The notes under the pieces are model-generated. The model was not told the origin of the DNA and made no database searches. It saw only the letters and a list, made by a program, of their open reading frames with translations. From the NCBI RefSeq assembly GCF_003026215.1, contig NZ_PYOC01000002.1, positions 186,001 to 250,000 of the forward strand: DNA of 64,000 nucleotides. The letters run 5' to 3'. A program made the translations under genes and the position numbers. This DNA is from Photobacterium indicum (GTDB lineage: Bacteria; Pseudomonadota; Gammaproteobacteria; Enterobacterales; Vibrionaceae). This document shows positions 55,902 to 64,000 of the stretch, in pieces. How positions within the stretch are numbered: the stretch's first letter is position 1; the number at the start of each line of letters is the position of its first letter.

Positions 55902-56792
55902 ATGTCAGATACAATTAAACGCACTGTGTCTCTGAACACGAAAAACAAAGCGTCACAATTATTAAAAGATAAAATTTCACTCGGTGTTATTTGGTTATCT
56001 GCTGGTATTACAGTGGGTTTCCTTATGTGGGTTGTTTGGTACATTTTAAGCAATGGCTTAGCATTTGTAGACTGGTCATTCATTTCAAGTAACTACACAA
56101 CAATTGGTGAAGAATCTGGCATTTGGCCAATGATTGTTGCCACGCTATACATGGTTGCAGCGTCGATTGCTGTTGCCGCACCACTGGGTATCATGACGGC
56201 GATTTACCTGACTGAATACGCAGCCGTGGGCAGTAAATGGGTTAAGGTTATTCGCTTTTGTACTGAATCATTAGCGGGTATTCCATCGATTATCTACGGC
56301 CTGTTCGGTATGACATTCTTTGTTGTTGTGCTTGGCTTTGGTTATTCGATTCTATCAGGAGCACTCACCCTTAGTATTTTGATTCTTCCTGTTATTATTC
56401 GTACAACAGAAGAAGCATTAATGGCAGTACCGCAAACTTACCGCGAAGGTTCGTATGCATTAGGTTCATCTAAAATTTACACCATCTGGAGGCTTATCTT
56501 ACCTAGCGCTATGCCTGGTATCGTAACCTCTATCATCCTCAGCGTGGGTCGTGTTATCGGTGAATCAGCACCCGTATTCATGACCGCAGGTATGGTTGCA
56601 CGTATTCCCGAGAGTGTTTTTGACTCGGGTCGTACGTTGACTGTTCACTTGTATAAATTAACGCAAGAGCTATACACCATTCATGAATGGCAACAAGCCT
56701 ACGCAACGGCAACCGTTCTAATTGTGATAGTTCTGATTATTAACATGCTAACGAAACTGATTGCTAGCCGCTTCAATACTGCGACTTACTAA
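55902..56792 (+). CDS. pstA: Phosphate ABC transporter permease
   Basis: The 296-residue permease starts 5 bases after pstC stops, behind GAGG. It contains FCTESLAGIPSIIYGLFGMTFFVVVLGFGYSILSGALTLSILILPVIIRTTEEALMAVPQTYREGSYALGSSKIYTIWRLILPSAMPGI, the EAA loop of PstA. It forms the membrane channel with PstC. Confidence 0.93.
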   Translation: MSDTIKRTVSLNTKNKASQLLKDKISLGVIWLSAGITVGFLMWVVWYILSNGLAFVDWSFISSNYTTIGEESGIWPMIVATLYMVAASIAVAAPLGIMTAIYLTEYAAVGSKWVKVIRFCTESLAGIPSIIYGLFGMTFFVVVLGFGYSILSGALTLSILILPVIIRTTEEALMAVPQTYREGSYALGSSKIYTIWRLILPSAMPGIVTSIILSVGRVIGESAPVFMTAGMVARIPESVFDSGRTLTVHLYKLTQELYTIHEWQQAYATATVLIVIVLIINMLTKLIASRFNTATY

Positions 56793-56810
56793 TTTTTGAG
56801 GAAGATGAAG

Positions 56811-57560
56811 ATGAACAAATTTAATATTGATAACCTAAACCTATTCTACGGCGAAAATCAGGCTCTTAAGCAAATCTGTCTACCGATACCAAACCGTCAG
56901 GTTACGGCATTAATTGGACCATCAGGTTGTGGTAAATCTACCCTACTTCGTTGCCTTAACCGTATGAACGACCTTATTGAAGGCGTTAAAATCGACGGTT
57001 TACTGTCAATCGATGGTGAAGATGTATACGGCAACATTGATGTAGCGCAGCTTCGTATTAAAGTTGGAATGGTTTTTCAGAAGCCAAACCCATTCCCAAT
57101 GAGCATCTACGAGAACGTGGCTTATGGTTTGCGCGCTCAAGGCATTAAAGATAAAAAAGTATTAGATGGCGTAGTAGAAAAATCACTACGCGGCGCAGCA
57201 CTGTGGGATGAAGTTAAAGATCGCCTTAAATCACATGCGTTCGGTCTTTCTGGTGGTCAGCAGCAGCGTTTATGTATTGCCCGTACTATTGCAATGGAGC
57301 CAGAGGTTATCCTTATGGATGAACCCACGTCAGCATTAGACCCTATTGCCACCAAGAAGATTGAAGATTTGATGGAATCTCTTAAGAAAGATTTCACCAT
57401 TGTTATCGTTACGCACTCTATGCAGCAAGCACGTCGTATTTCAGACCGTACTGCATTCTTCCTAATGGGTGAATTAGTTGAACACGACGATACACATGCA
57501 CTGTTTAGCAACCCACGCGACGATCGCACTCGTGGTTATGTAAACGGTGATTTCGGTTAA
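56811..57560 (+). CDS. pstB: Phosphate ABC transporter ATP-binding protein
   Basis: The start at 56811 ([22 protein letters not shown]) has GAGG at a 9-base spacing; TTG at 56796 and ATG at 56805 are less suited. The 249-residue ATPase has Walker [10 protein letters not shown] near residue 38, Q-loop [21 protein letters not shown], signature [16 protein letters not shown] and Walker [16 protein letters not shown]. It ends the operon; no phoU follows. Confidence 0.95.
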   Translation: MNKFNIDNLNLFYGENQALKQICLPIPNRQVTALIGPSGCGKSTLLRCLNRMNDLIEGVKIDGLLSIDGEDVYGNIDVAQLRIKVGMVFQKPNPFPMSIYENVAYGLRAQGIKDKKVLDGVVEKSLRGAALWDEVKDRLKSHAFGLSGGQQQRLCIARTIAMEPEVILMDEPTSALDPIATKKIEDLMESLKKDFTIVIVTHSMQQARRISDRTAFFLMGELVEHDDTHALFSNPRDDRTRGYVNGDFG

Positions 57561-57585
57561 CCCGTATTGTAAAAAATAATAAAAA

Positions 57586-57650
57586 GTGATGGTACTATTG
57601 CCTCCTTCTTGTAAGGGGGCTTTTTTGTTTATTGCCAATAGATTAAGATA
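57586..57650 (+). terminator. pst terminator that is part of a direct repeat
   Basis: GCCTCCTT pairs with AAGGGGGC round a 5-base loop and is followed by TTTTTT. CTATTG and CAATAG flank the hairpin. The whole block matches 63214-63277 with only a few differences (GTGATGG/GCGATGG start, CTTGTAAG/CTTGAAAG, one T more, TTGCC/TTGGC). Confidence 0.85.
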
Positions 57651-57692
57651 AGTTCGAGAAGATAAAGAACGTATCAGCCCAAGAGGTTTTAG

Positions 57693-57881
57693 TTGGCCAT
57701 CGATTTCCGATTGAACTGGCTGCGATTATTCCCAGTGGCGGTACCCGAGGCGCCCCTGTTAAGTTCAATGAATGAGGTAATACCCGCTTGCGAAATGTTT
57801 ATGGATGCGGTGAATAGTGACACGGAAGTGCCGAAAAATCTGCAGTTTGAGTTCACATTGGTGAATAGAGAAGGCAAATAG
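57693..57881 (+). CDS. Possible small protein or gene fragment after the pst operon
   Basis: A 62-codon frame starts with TTG (IDFRLNWLRLFPVAVPEAPLL) and ends with QFEFTLVNREGK. It lies just inside the left repeat of the 57.6-63.3 kb interval. No family or ribosome site is clear; the frame may be a remnant of an integrated element. Weak evidence only. Confidence 0.3.
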   Translation: MAIDFRLNWLRLFPVAVPEAPLLSSMNEVIPACEMFMDAVNSDTEVPKNLQFEFTLVNREGK

Positions 57882-58049
57882 CCCTCTTATAAGATGGGTT
57901 AGGTTGGATTTAAACTGACACTTTTTATTAACCGACTTTGGTGACGTCGGCCCGGCGCCATAGCAATGGTTGACTAACTATGGCTCGGTGATAAATTTAG
58001 CAATGTTGTTAGATAAAATCCTATCTATTAATAACGACTAAACTAACTT
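57882..58049. other. Gap with no gene
   Basis: No supported gene, repeat or signal was seen in these bases. Confidence 0.5.
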
Positions 58050-58594
58050 TTAGTTACATAAGTTAATTTGTATCGCACGGTCATCATCTGCAACTTTTAA
58101 ATTGCGTATAACCGTTTTAAAAGATAAATCTGAGGCAACGGATTGAATTGAAAGATTGGTGTTACTAGTTCCATGATACACCTGAACAAGCGTACCATAT
58201 GAATCATATTCCCATTTTAACACGAAACTATCCGACGAATCATTTTTAGGTCTAACATAATACTGTCTAGTATTATCGTCATATTTTAGTCTTTGATTCA
58301 TATATGATGCATTCACTTGATTTCCAGAAGCTTCCACAAAGCAAGATACACCCCCATCGACAGCATCCCCCATAAAGTTATACGCTTTAAAGAAACCATC
58401 GCTAGTAATATAGGTTAAGTTTTCATCAACCAAACCATCATCCTGCTCAAAGTTTGCACTATATAACCTTTGATAAGTGAGTAGTCTATAGAGCTATAAT
58501 CATACGTATCTTTGCCTATTTCAGTATTATCACTATCACCACAAGCAGTTAGCACGAGTGTAGGGATAAGTATAACCAACTGTTTTTTAAACAT
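58050..58594 (-). pseudogene. Frameshifted lipoprotein gene
   Basis: The start at 58594 (MFKKQLVILIPTLVLTAC) follows GGAGAG and gives a lipoprotein signal. The frame reads DYSSIDYSLIKG and then shifts near 58470; the continuation in another frame reads YSANFEQDDGLVDENLTYITSDGFFKAYNFMGDAVDGGVSCF and ends VADDDRAIQINLCN. Joined, the product would be about 180 residues with two Cys for a disulfide. Family unknown. One base change would restore it, so it may be a sequencing error or a young pseudogene. Confidence 0.65.
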
Positions 58595-58648
58595 TTTTAC
58601 TCTCCATTTTTTGAATGACAACATACAGAAATAAAATAGAATGTTCAA

Positions 58649-58900
58649 GATTGATACGCAGTATGAATACGTGTATTTGGGAACAAAAGTTTACTTTGTG
58701 CAATACTGCGTTCAGAGATGATGATATTTAAGTCAGTGCAGTTAAGGACTTTAACTTCAGTAAATTGAAATTTCACTCCCCCCCTCAAAACAACGCTAGC
58801 CCTTGCCCTACTTGGCTTCAAGCCTTAGTCACCACCACTTTATCGTGATCAACCAGATCATTAAAACAATGACAGAAAACACACCATACTCTTTATTTTC
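58649..58900. other. Gap with no supported gene
   Basis: No convincing frame was seen between the lipoprotein gene and the Ogr-type fragment. Confidence 0.4.
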
Positions 58901-58915
58901 AATAAGGTAGATAAA

Positions 58916-59134
58916 GCCTGCATTCAAAAGACCAATCGAATATCGACCGGCTATGCGGATTTATACTGCAGTTGTAGTGACCCCGAATGTGGTCACTCTT
59001 TTGTGATGAACCTTAGCTTTTCGCATACTCTCAGCCCTTCAGCCAAGAACACCAACGAACTGGTTGTTGCTTTAGTTAATTCGATGCCACCAGAGAAAGC
59101 AAAACAGCTTCGTAGCCAACTCTCAATGTTTTAA
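58916..59134 (+). pseudogene. Ogr/Delta-type phage late activator, 5' truncated
   Basis: The open frame reads ACIQKTNRISTGYADLYCSCSDPECGHSFVMNLSFSHTLSPSAKN and ends QLRSQLSMF. The CxC...CGH pattern and the following FVMNLSFSHTLSPS block are those of Ogr/Delta zinc-binding activators of P2-like phages. The first CxxC of the zinc site and the N-terminal part are missing upstream of Ala, so the gene is truncated. It shows that phage or satellite DNA entered here. Confidence 0.75.
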
Positions 59135-59138
59135 TTTT

Positions 59139-59160
59139 GGCAGCATTAAGCTGCCTTTTT
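59139..59160 (+). terminator. Terminator after the Ogr-type gene
   Basis: GGCAGC pairs with GCTGCC round ATTAA, followed by TTTTT. It starts 4 bases after the Ogr stop. Confidence 0.85.
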
Positions 59161-59172
59161 ATTTATCTTTCC

Positions 59173-59382
59173 TTACCCAATAATTAACGCTTGTTCATCC
59201 AATTGCTCTACAAGTGCTTTTAATCCTAACAGCACTTCAGGGGTAAAATGCTCTGCCTTATCTGCCAATACTAAACTCGCCAAATAAATACCTATCGCAC
59301 TTTTGTTTTCATCCCCAGTATTCTGCACAACGCTATCGACAATGAATTCAATAGTTTCCATAAATTGTTCTTCATTTTTCAT
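59173..59382 (-). CDS. Small acidic hypothetical protein
   Basis: The start at 59382 (MKNEEQFMETIEFIVDSVVQNTG) is chosen by its position after a GAGG, although the spacing is long; 59427 is an alternative. The 69-residue product is acidic and helical, with ALVEQLDEQALIIG at its end. Short proteins of this kind lie beside Ogr in some vibrio P2-like phages (recollection, not tested). Function unknown. Confidence 0.5.
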   Translation of the reverse strand: MKNEEQFMETIEFIVDSVVQNTGDENKSAIGIYLASLVLADKAEHFTPEVLLGLKALVEQLDEQALIIG

Positions 59383-59555
59383 TAGTACAGCCAACCTCAA
59401 AAATAGCACTGTATGAATATACAGCACACCTGCCGTATGTGTAAAGTTTTCATAATGTTATCAATAAGCATCATTGATAGTGTTGATGTTCACACAGACA
59501 GCAGAAGGGGTGAAAGGTGTACTTAAAACAGAATTAGCTCAGTAACGTAAGGGGA

Positions 59556-59582
59556 CAAAAAAAGGCTGCGTTTAGCAGCCTT
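59556..59582 (-). terminator. Terminator of the Sel1/RCC1-like gene
   Basis: On the minus strand AAGGCTGC pairs with GCAGCCTT round TAAAC, followed by at least five T. It is 22 bases past the stop of the gene. Confidence 0.9.
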
Positions 59583-59603
59583 GTAAATAAAAAGACTTTA
59601 AGC

Positions 59604-61751
59604 CTATTCTAATGAAGTAAGTAAATGCGTTACAGACGAAGAGTCACCACCCAAATCTTGAACTCCCCAAGTGACAACACTGCCATCCTCTTTCAAAGCT
59701 GCGAAGGCATTATTATTTGAAAAAATCATCTTCACACCACTTTTTAAGTCAGAAGCGACTAACGATGAATCCCCACCGTAGTAGGCTAAGCCCCAGGTAA
59801 CTACGCTGCCGTCTTCTTTCAATGCAGCAAAGGCATACTCGTTTGAATAAATCGCCTTAACGCCACTAGACAGCTCTGAAGCCACTGAAGATAAGATATC
59901 GTAAAAATTGGCAGATCCCCAGGTTACAACGCTACCGTCTTCTTTTAGTGCAGCAAAGATATTAAGAGTGGCATACAAGCCCGTCACACCACTTGTAAGA
60001 TCTGATGCCACTGAGGAGGGATCTCCACCGGCATCACTATCCCCCCAAACAACAACACTATTGTCATCTTTTAAAGCAGCAAAAGCATTTTCAGTCGAAA
60101 CAATAGTATTCACTCCACTTGATAACTCGGTGGGAAATAGTGAAGGGTCATCACATTCCGAGCCACAGCCCCATCCCCATGAAATCACACTACCATTATC
60201 TTTTAAGGCTGCAAAACCTCCTACATCTGAGGTATAAACTTCTTTGACTCCACTCGTGAGGTTAGACTTTTGGTATGAGTTAGGCTCATAAATGTAACCC
60301 CACATTACCAAACCGCCATTGTATTTCAATGCAACAAAACCATTGTTTGATGGGTAGATTGATTTAATATCACTAATCAGCTCAGCAGCGACAGATGATG
60401 AATCTCCACCAGAATGTATCCCCCCCCAAGTAATGACACTACCGTCATTTTTTAATGCAGCAAATGCACCTTTGGAAGAATAGATCTCTTTAACACCACT
60501 TTCTAATGCAGATGAAACTGACGATAAATCGGCATAACCTTGGCTTATTCCCCAGACTACAACCCTTCCGTTGTCTTTCAGCGCGGCGTAATCACTATGA
60601 GGTGTAGCAAGAAGACGTTTGACGCCGCTAGTAAGGTCTGAAGCAACTGCTAAGTAACTTGGAATAGTCGCTCCTCTTCCCCATATTACCGAACTACCAT
60701 CACTTTTTATGGCTGTAAATGTATTATAAGTTGAAAGGATAGTTTCTACACCTGTGGACAGTTCAGTATCAACATCTGATGAATCTCCACCAAAGTCACC
60801 TCTTCCCCACGTTACTACACTGCCATCTTCTTTAAGCGCAGTAAACGCTCCGCTCGTTGAGAAAATTGTTTTAATTTCTGCGGGGTTTAGCCGACTGATT
60901 GCTTTTTCGTAACCTTGACTTGCTGCCTTTTGGTACCAACTTCTGGCGATGTTGTTGTCTTTGGTAACTCCCAACCCTTTCTCATATAATATACCCAAGC
61001 CATAAAAGGCCGCAGGATAATTCTGCTCGGCTGCTTCTCGGTACCAAATCAACGCCTCTCTATAGTCGATACCGTAAAGCTTACCTTCTACATTCATATC
61101 AGCATATTTATTTTGAGCACGGGCTACTCCTTGTCTTGCTGCCTGATAATACCAAGAGTAGGCATTATAACGATCCTGATCCCGACCTTTTCCGTAATAT
61201 AAAGCATCTGCAAAATAAACTTTCGCATAAGCATGATCCTGGTTCGCTGCTTTTTCAAACCAATCTGCAGCTAATTTATAATTTTGGGCGACTCCAAGAC
61301 CATCTTTGTGCAATCGACCTAAATTATACTGAGCATACTCATTATCTTGCTTCGCTGATGCAAGGTAGAACTCTTTTGCTCTGGCATAGTCTCGTTCAAC
61401 ACCTAAGCCGTTTTCATACAAGACGCCTAAATTATTTTGTGATGCAGGATAATTTTGATCGGCGGACGCTTGATACCAATATACTGCTGTCTCATAATTT
61501 TGTTGCACCCCCACACCCTTTTCTGCCATCCAAGCCACTTTAAACTGGGCCCATTTGTCTCCTAATTCAGCCGCCTTTTCATAAAGGCCATATGCCTTTG
61601 TATATTTACCCTCGTTATATGCTTCATCAGCTGAAATAATGAAAGTATCAACCTTCGAAGCACTGTCACCTGAGTCGCCACCACCACCGCCACAGGCAAC
61701 TAAAGAGACTAATAGAAAAATAAAGAAAACACTTCGAACTAAGTATTTCAT
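59604..61751 (-). CDS. Lipoprotein with Sel1 repeats and RCC1-like repeats
   Basis: The 715-residue protein has a lipoprotein signal (MKYLVRSVFFIFLLVSLVAC) and a Gly/Ser linker. About seven Sel1-like helical repeats (about residues 35-290) follow, such as AQFKVAWMAEKGVGVQQNYETAVYWYQASADQNYPASQNNLGVLYENGLGVERDYARAKEFYLASAKQ. About ten repeats of roughly 40 residues (about 295-715) have the form FAALKEDGSVVTWGxxxxGGDSSxVAxxLxSGVKxIyS, resembling RCC1/alpha-tubulin-suppressor beta-propeller repeats. The high identity among repeats hints at recent expansion. Likely a surface-exposed binding protein; the partner is unknown. Confidence 0.78.
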   Translation of the reverse strand: MKYLVRSVFFIFLLVSLVACGGGGGDSGDSASKVDTFIISADEAYNEGKYTKAYGLYEKAAELGDKWAQFKVAWMAEKGVGVQQNYETAVYWYQASADQNYPASQNNLGVLYENGLGVERDYARAKEFYLASAKQDNEYAQYNLGRLHKDGLGVAQNYKLAADWFEKAANQDHAYAKVYFADALYYGKGRDQDRYNAYSWYYQAARQGVARAQNKYADMNVEGKLYGIDYREALIWYREAAEQNYPAAFYGLGILYEKGLGVTKDNNIARSWYQKAASQGYEKAISRLNPAEIKTIFSTSGAFTALKEDGSVVTWGRGDFGGDSSDVDTELSTGVETILSTYNTFTAIKSDGSSVIWGRGATIPSYLAVASDLTSGVKRLLATPHSDYAALKDNGRVVVWGISQGYADLSSVSSALESGVKEIYSSKGAFAALKNDGSVITWGGIHSGGDSSSVAAELISDIKSIYPSNNGFVALKYNGGLVMWGYIYEPNSYQKSNLTSGVKEVYTSDVGGFAALKDNGSVISWGWGCGSECDDPSLFPTELSSGVNTIVSTENAFAALKDDNSVVVWGDSDAGGDPSSVASDLTSGVTGLYATLNIFAALKEDGSVVTWGSANFYDILSSVASELSSGVKAIYSNEYAFAALKEDGSVVTWGLAYYGGDSSLVASDLKSGVKMIFSNNNAFAALKEDGSVVTWGVQDLGGDSSSVTHLLTSLE

Positions 61752-61972
61752 GTGATATCGCTCCTTGAGCTAATTCTTATCCTAACCGACGTTTTTATAA
61801 TTTGTTTGGAATTACAAAGTGAGATTTTGTTAAAACAACACCGCAACCGCTAATAAGGTGCTGATTATATTAGCCAAACATTGATTGTAAAGATAATTAG
61901 GCACGATGTATGGGCCACATCAATAATTGGTATATTTGCTGTCGCTTCTATTCATCACACATCATCACTCCC

Positions 61973-62911
61973 TCATATCAGCAGATACGGATCACCGGTA
62001 TTAAAATACCGCTCGTATTGCTCAACCATTAACATGCTTCTAGATAATTCAGCTTCATGGTCAACCTGCTTTTCATGGCTGAATTGTTCATCATGTAAAA
62101 CGCTTTGCCAGTAAGCGCGCTTTTCTTTAAATCGGTAATAACTATCGGCATATTCAACGTCTGCAGTTCGTTTGGCTTCGGCTACGGTTTGGCGATAGGT
62201 TTCATCTTCAGATCTAGATTCTATCGACCAGCCACGCGCCCCTGCCGACCAAAGCAGAAAATCCCACGTCATTTCTTCGGCATGTTCGCCATCGAATGAC
62301 ATACAAAATATATTTTTAGTCGTTGCGTACACGTTACGACTTTTTATTTTTTCACGATTAGACCGAATTTGATTTTCAAGACGAATAATTCTGCCTGTTA
62401 ATTTATGAACAACGTCGTCCGGCTTTTTGGCTTGTTTGGCGATTGATTTCGCTTTTATGGTTTGTTCTAACTGTTTTTCAATACGTCGAATACTTCGGTT
62501 TAATGGTTTACGCCATTGCTCTAATTTATAACCACACTCTTTTATAATGGCTGCCATGTTGCCAGCTTCAAAACTGTCAACACATACCCATGCTGGGGCG
62601 CGGCTACACTGGGCAATATTGTAACGATTCCCTTTGATTAGCCCTTGGTCGGCATTTTCACCTTTTGCAGCATAGCCAACAGCTTTGATTAAGTAGGTTC
62701 CTGCGGCTTTGGGTTGTTTAATACGTTGTAAGTTAGCGAAGCCATTGCCCCATATTTTTTCAACACGCTTTGACCAGGTAGAAAATAACGGCTTAGGCAC
62801 CGACCAGTTTAATAAAATATGAACATGGGGATTGGGTTCACCATCCTCATTCGCTGGGCATTCTGCTACCCAAATATAATGAAAGTCTGCAGGTTCTTGA
62901 GTCGGACCACA
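61973..62911 (-). pseudogene. HUH replication protein remnant
   Basis: The reading opens right after a stop (TGA at 62914) with CGPTQEPADFHYIWVAECPANEDGEPNPHVHILLNWSV and continues to a TAA near 61973 over about 312 codons. HVH within PHVHILLNW is the HUH metal motif of rolling-circle replication endonucleases. WGNGFANLQRIKQPKAAGTYLIKAVGYAAKGE follows; a catalytic Tyr is probable in this segment. The N-terminal part, including motif I, is missing. The codons upstream are out of frame. Such Rep genes occur in vibrio phage and plasmid satellites. Confidence 0.7.
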
Positions 62912-62914
62912 TCA

Positions 62915-63213
62915 CTGGCCTTGGTGTAGTCGGCTATGGATTTCCCTTCCAGATTGCAATATTCCGCACCGCTTTCAGAATCAATTTCAACTGTATAATT
63001 GGCTATCCAACCAAGGTGATACACTTTTTTAGCACCATCCAAAAAGCAAACTAACTAGCGTAGATTTCATCTAAATCAGGTAACAAAGGATCATGAGCAA
63101 TATGGAAGAACTGTGCTTTCGCATTATCTAAAGCAAACCATTCGCCAGACATATCATTGATAATGTTCGGGAAGCCTTATGTGGCGGGGGTTATGAAAAG
63201 CGAGGTAATAATA
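62915..63213. other. Gap with broken coding fragments
   Basis: Between the Rep remnant and the right repeat, minus-strand frames give short fragments: VYHLGWIANYTVEIDSESG near 62950-63040 and MSGEWFALDNAKAQFFHIAHD from 63152 to a stop at 63051. They are probably decayed element genes. No function can be given. Confidence 0.4.
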
Positions 63214-63277
63214 GCGATGGTACTATTGCCTCCTTCTTGAAAGGGGGCTTTTTTTGTTTATTGGCAATAGATTAATA
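63214..63277 (+). repeat. Right direct repeat carrying a terminator-like hairpin
   Basis: GCGATGGTACTATTGCCTCC begins a block that matches 57586-57650 in the same orientation apart from a few base changes and one added T. It holds the same hairpin (GCCTCCTT pairing AAGGGGGC) with seven T, and the flanking inverted repeat CTATTGCC/GGCAATAG is better kept here. Confidence 0.8.
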
Positions 63278-63534
63278 TATATATACACTTAGCATACCCA
63301 ATATTGGAAAGAACTTTGTAACCGTAACCTCTGCCTATAAATTTATTTATGGCAGCATAGACGTTACTCGCAAATGTAACTTTGTGTTGAAACTGTTAGT
63401 ATGAAAGTATCAAAATGGATTGTTACATCGTCTCTTGCTTTCTATCGCATTATTTGTTTTAAAATTCATGTTTATGTTGGGTAAATACGTTAATTTTAAT
63501 AGAGTTAAGTATCTTTACTACTGATGAAGCAAGA
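63278..63534. other. Gap before the last gene
   Basis: No supported gene is seen. The region is A+T rich and likely holds the promoter of the partial gene at 63535. Confidence 0.45.
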
Positions 63535-64000
63535 ATGAAAAAGCTTATTTTAATCATTTGCTTGATGTTGCCATGCTTATCTTTTGCTAGTGGTAGTCAA
63601 TTACATTTATCGAAAAGCCTCCAAGTAAACTATGATGCACCAAAATCTCTAGTGCATTCCGGTAATTTACTCATATTTAAGTATGACGATTGGTATTTTT
63701 CACATGAGTTAGTTGATGCGGCAAAGTATTATCATCCCGTTGATTTAACTGGCGTTGAAGTGGACTTTTTTCAATCGTTGTTCTTACTTGAAAAGAGGAA
63801 GCAACTGCCCGAATGGTTGAGTTTAATTTCATCTGAATTATCAAATTCATTTGGAATTAAAAATGACAACACAGATATGAAAAAATTAAATAAAACAACG
63901 GTTTTTGGCGTTTATTCTGACGAATATAAACAAGGTAATGTTTTTATTATAGGTGGCTCTCAAATTCATCATTTACACATTAATGGCTTGGAAGCTAATT
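63535..64000 (+). CDS. Secreted hypothetical protein, 3' end outside the window
   Basis: The start at 63535 gives MKKLILIICLMLPCLSFASG, a clear signal peptide. The mature part of at least 135 residues reads QVNYDAPKSLVHSGNLLIFKYDDWYF, then LTGVEVDFFQSLFLLEKRKQLPEWLSLIS, and runs open through VFGVYSDEYKQGNVFIIGGSQIHHLHINGLEAN to the window edge. The upstream site is weak (GATGAAGCAAGA). Not recognised. Confidence 0.6.
   Translation, partial: MKKLILIICLMLPCLSFASGSQLHLSKSLQVNYDAPKSLVHSGNLLIFKYDDWYFSHELVDAAKYYHPVDLTGVEVDFFQSLFLLEKRKQLPEWLSLISSELSNSFGIKNDNTDMKKLNKTTVFGVYSDEYKQGNVFIIGGSQIHHLHINGLEAN

Noticed and set aside
57693-57881. Antisense 62-codon frame opposite the small frame after pst
   Set aside because: Both strands are open over the same bases; neither has a clear start, so only the plus-strand frame is listed at low confidence.

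Overview
The window looks like chromosomal DNA of a marine gammaproteobacterium of the Vibrionaceae, most likely Photobacterium or a close relative. This is inferred from recalled family resemblance: a Pla-1/cef-type surface lipase, a NirBDC nitrite module with an FNR/NarP promoter, an Lld lactate operon, a small 'ribosome recycling factor family' protein, TRAP transport and a Pho-controlled Pst operon. No search was run. No rRNA, tRNA or CRISPR array was recognised.

Layout. 1-3200: the 5' end of pnuC, a small unknown gene and a surface lipase lipoprotein. 3505-8343: nitrite reduction (nirB, nirD), nitrite transport (nirC) and a SUMT methyltransferase for the siroheme that NirB needs, behind a promoter with E. 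coli nirB-like spacing. 8507-12315: a SpoIIAA-like protein, then a sulfur locus of two half-size YeeE/YedE proteins divergent from a CoA-disulfide reductase/rhodanese, with repeated TTAG-N6-CTAA sites between them. 12360-12870: gene and IS4-type wreckage. 13290-18469: an unusual envelope cluster of three lipoproteins (LPP20-like and CsgG/LpoB-like), an MltC-like transglycosylase, a 57-residue membrane protein and an unknown protein. 18731-21290: a broken outer-membrane efflux gene, a DUF805 protein and a YcgJ-like protein.

21325-30071: a LysR regulator divergent from lactate permease and LldEFG plus Fe-S D-lactate dehydrogenase. 30245-36100: NCS2 purine permease and a xanthine dehydrogenase-like enzyme with an unusual Mo-FAD fusion, behind a long upstream region rich in palindromes. 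36246-41087: an acetyltransferase, an AraC regulator and a complete TRAP transporter. 41369-46288: a decayed glycan locus (GT2, DUF3131, GH16, response regulator) cut by an IS1595-type element that carries an Rmf/CrpP-like passenger gene. 46337-53627: two LysR regulators, a monooxygenase-like/oxidoreductase pair, a CNT nucleoside transporter and a chemoreceptor. 53924-57560: Pho box and pstSCAB. 57586-63277: an interval bounded by two 64-bp direct repeats holding an Ogr-type phage regulator remnant, a Sel1 plus RCC1-like lipoprotein and an HUH replication-protein remnant. The window ends in a secreted-protein gene that runs off the edge.

The intact genes describe a facultatively anaerobic heterotroph using nitrite, lactate, purines, nucleosides and organic acids. 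The accessory stretches (12.3-20 kb, 41-46 kb, 57.6-63.3 kb) show repeated insertion and decay.
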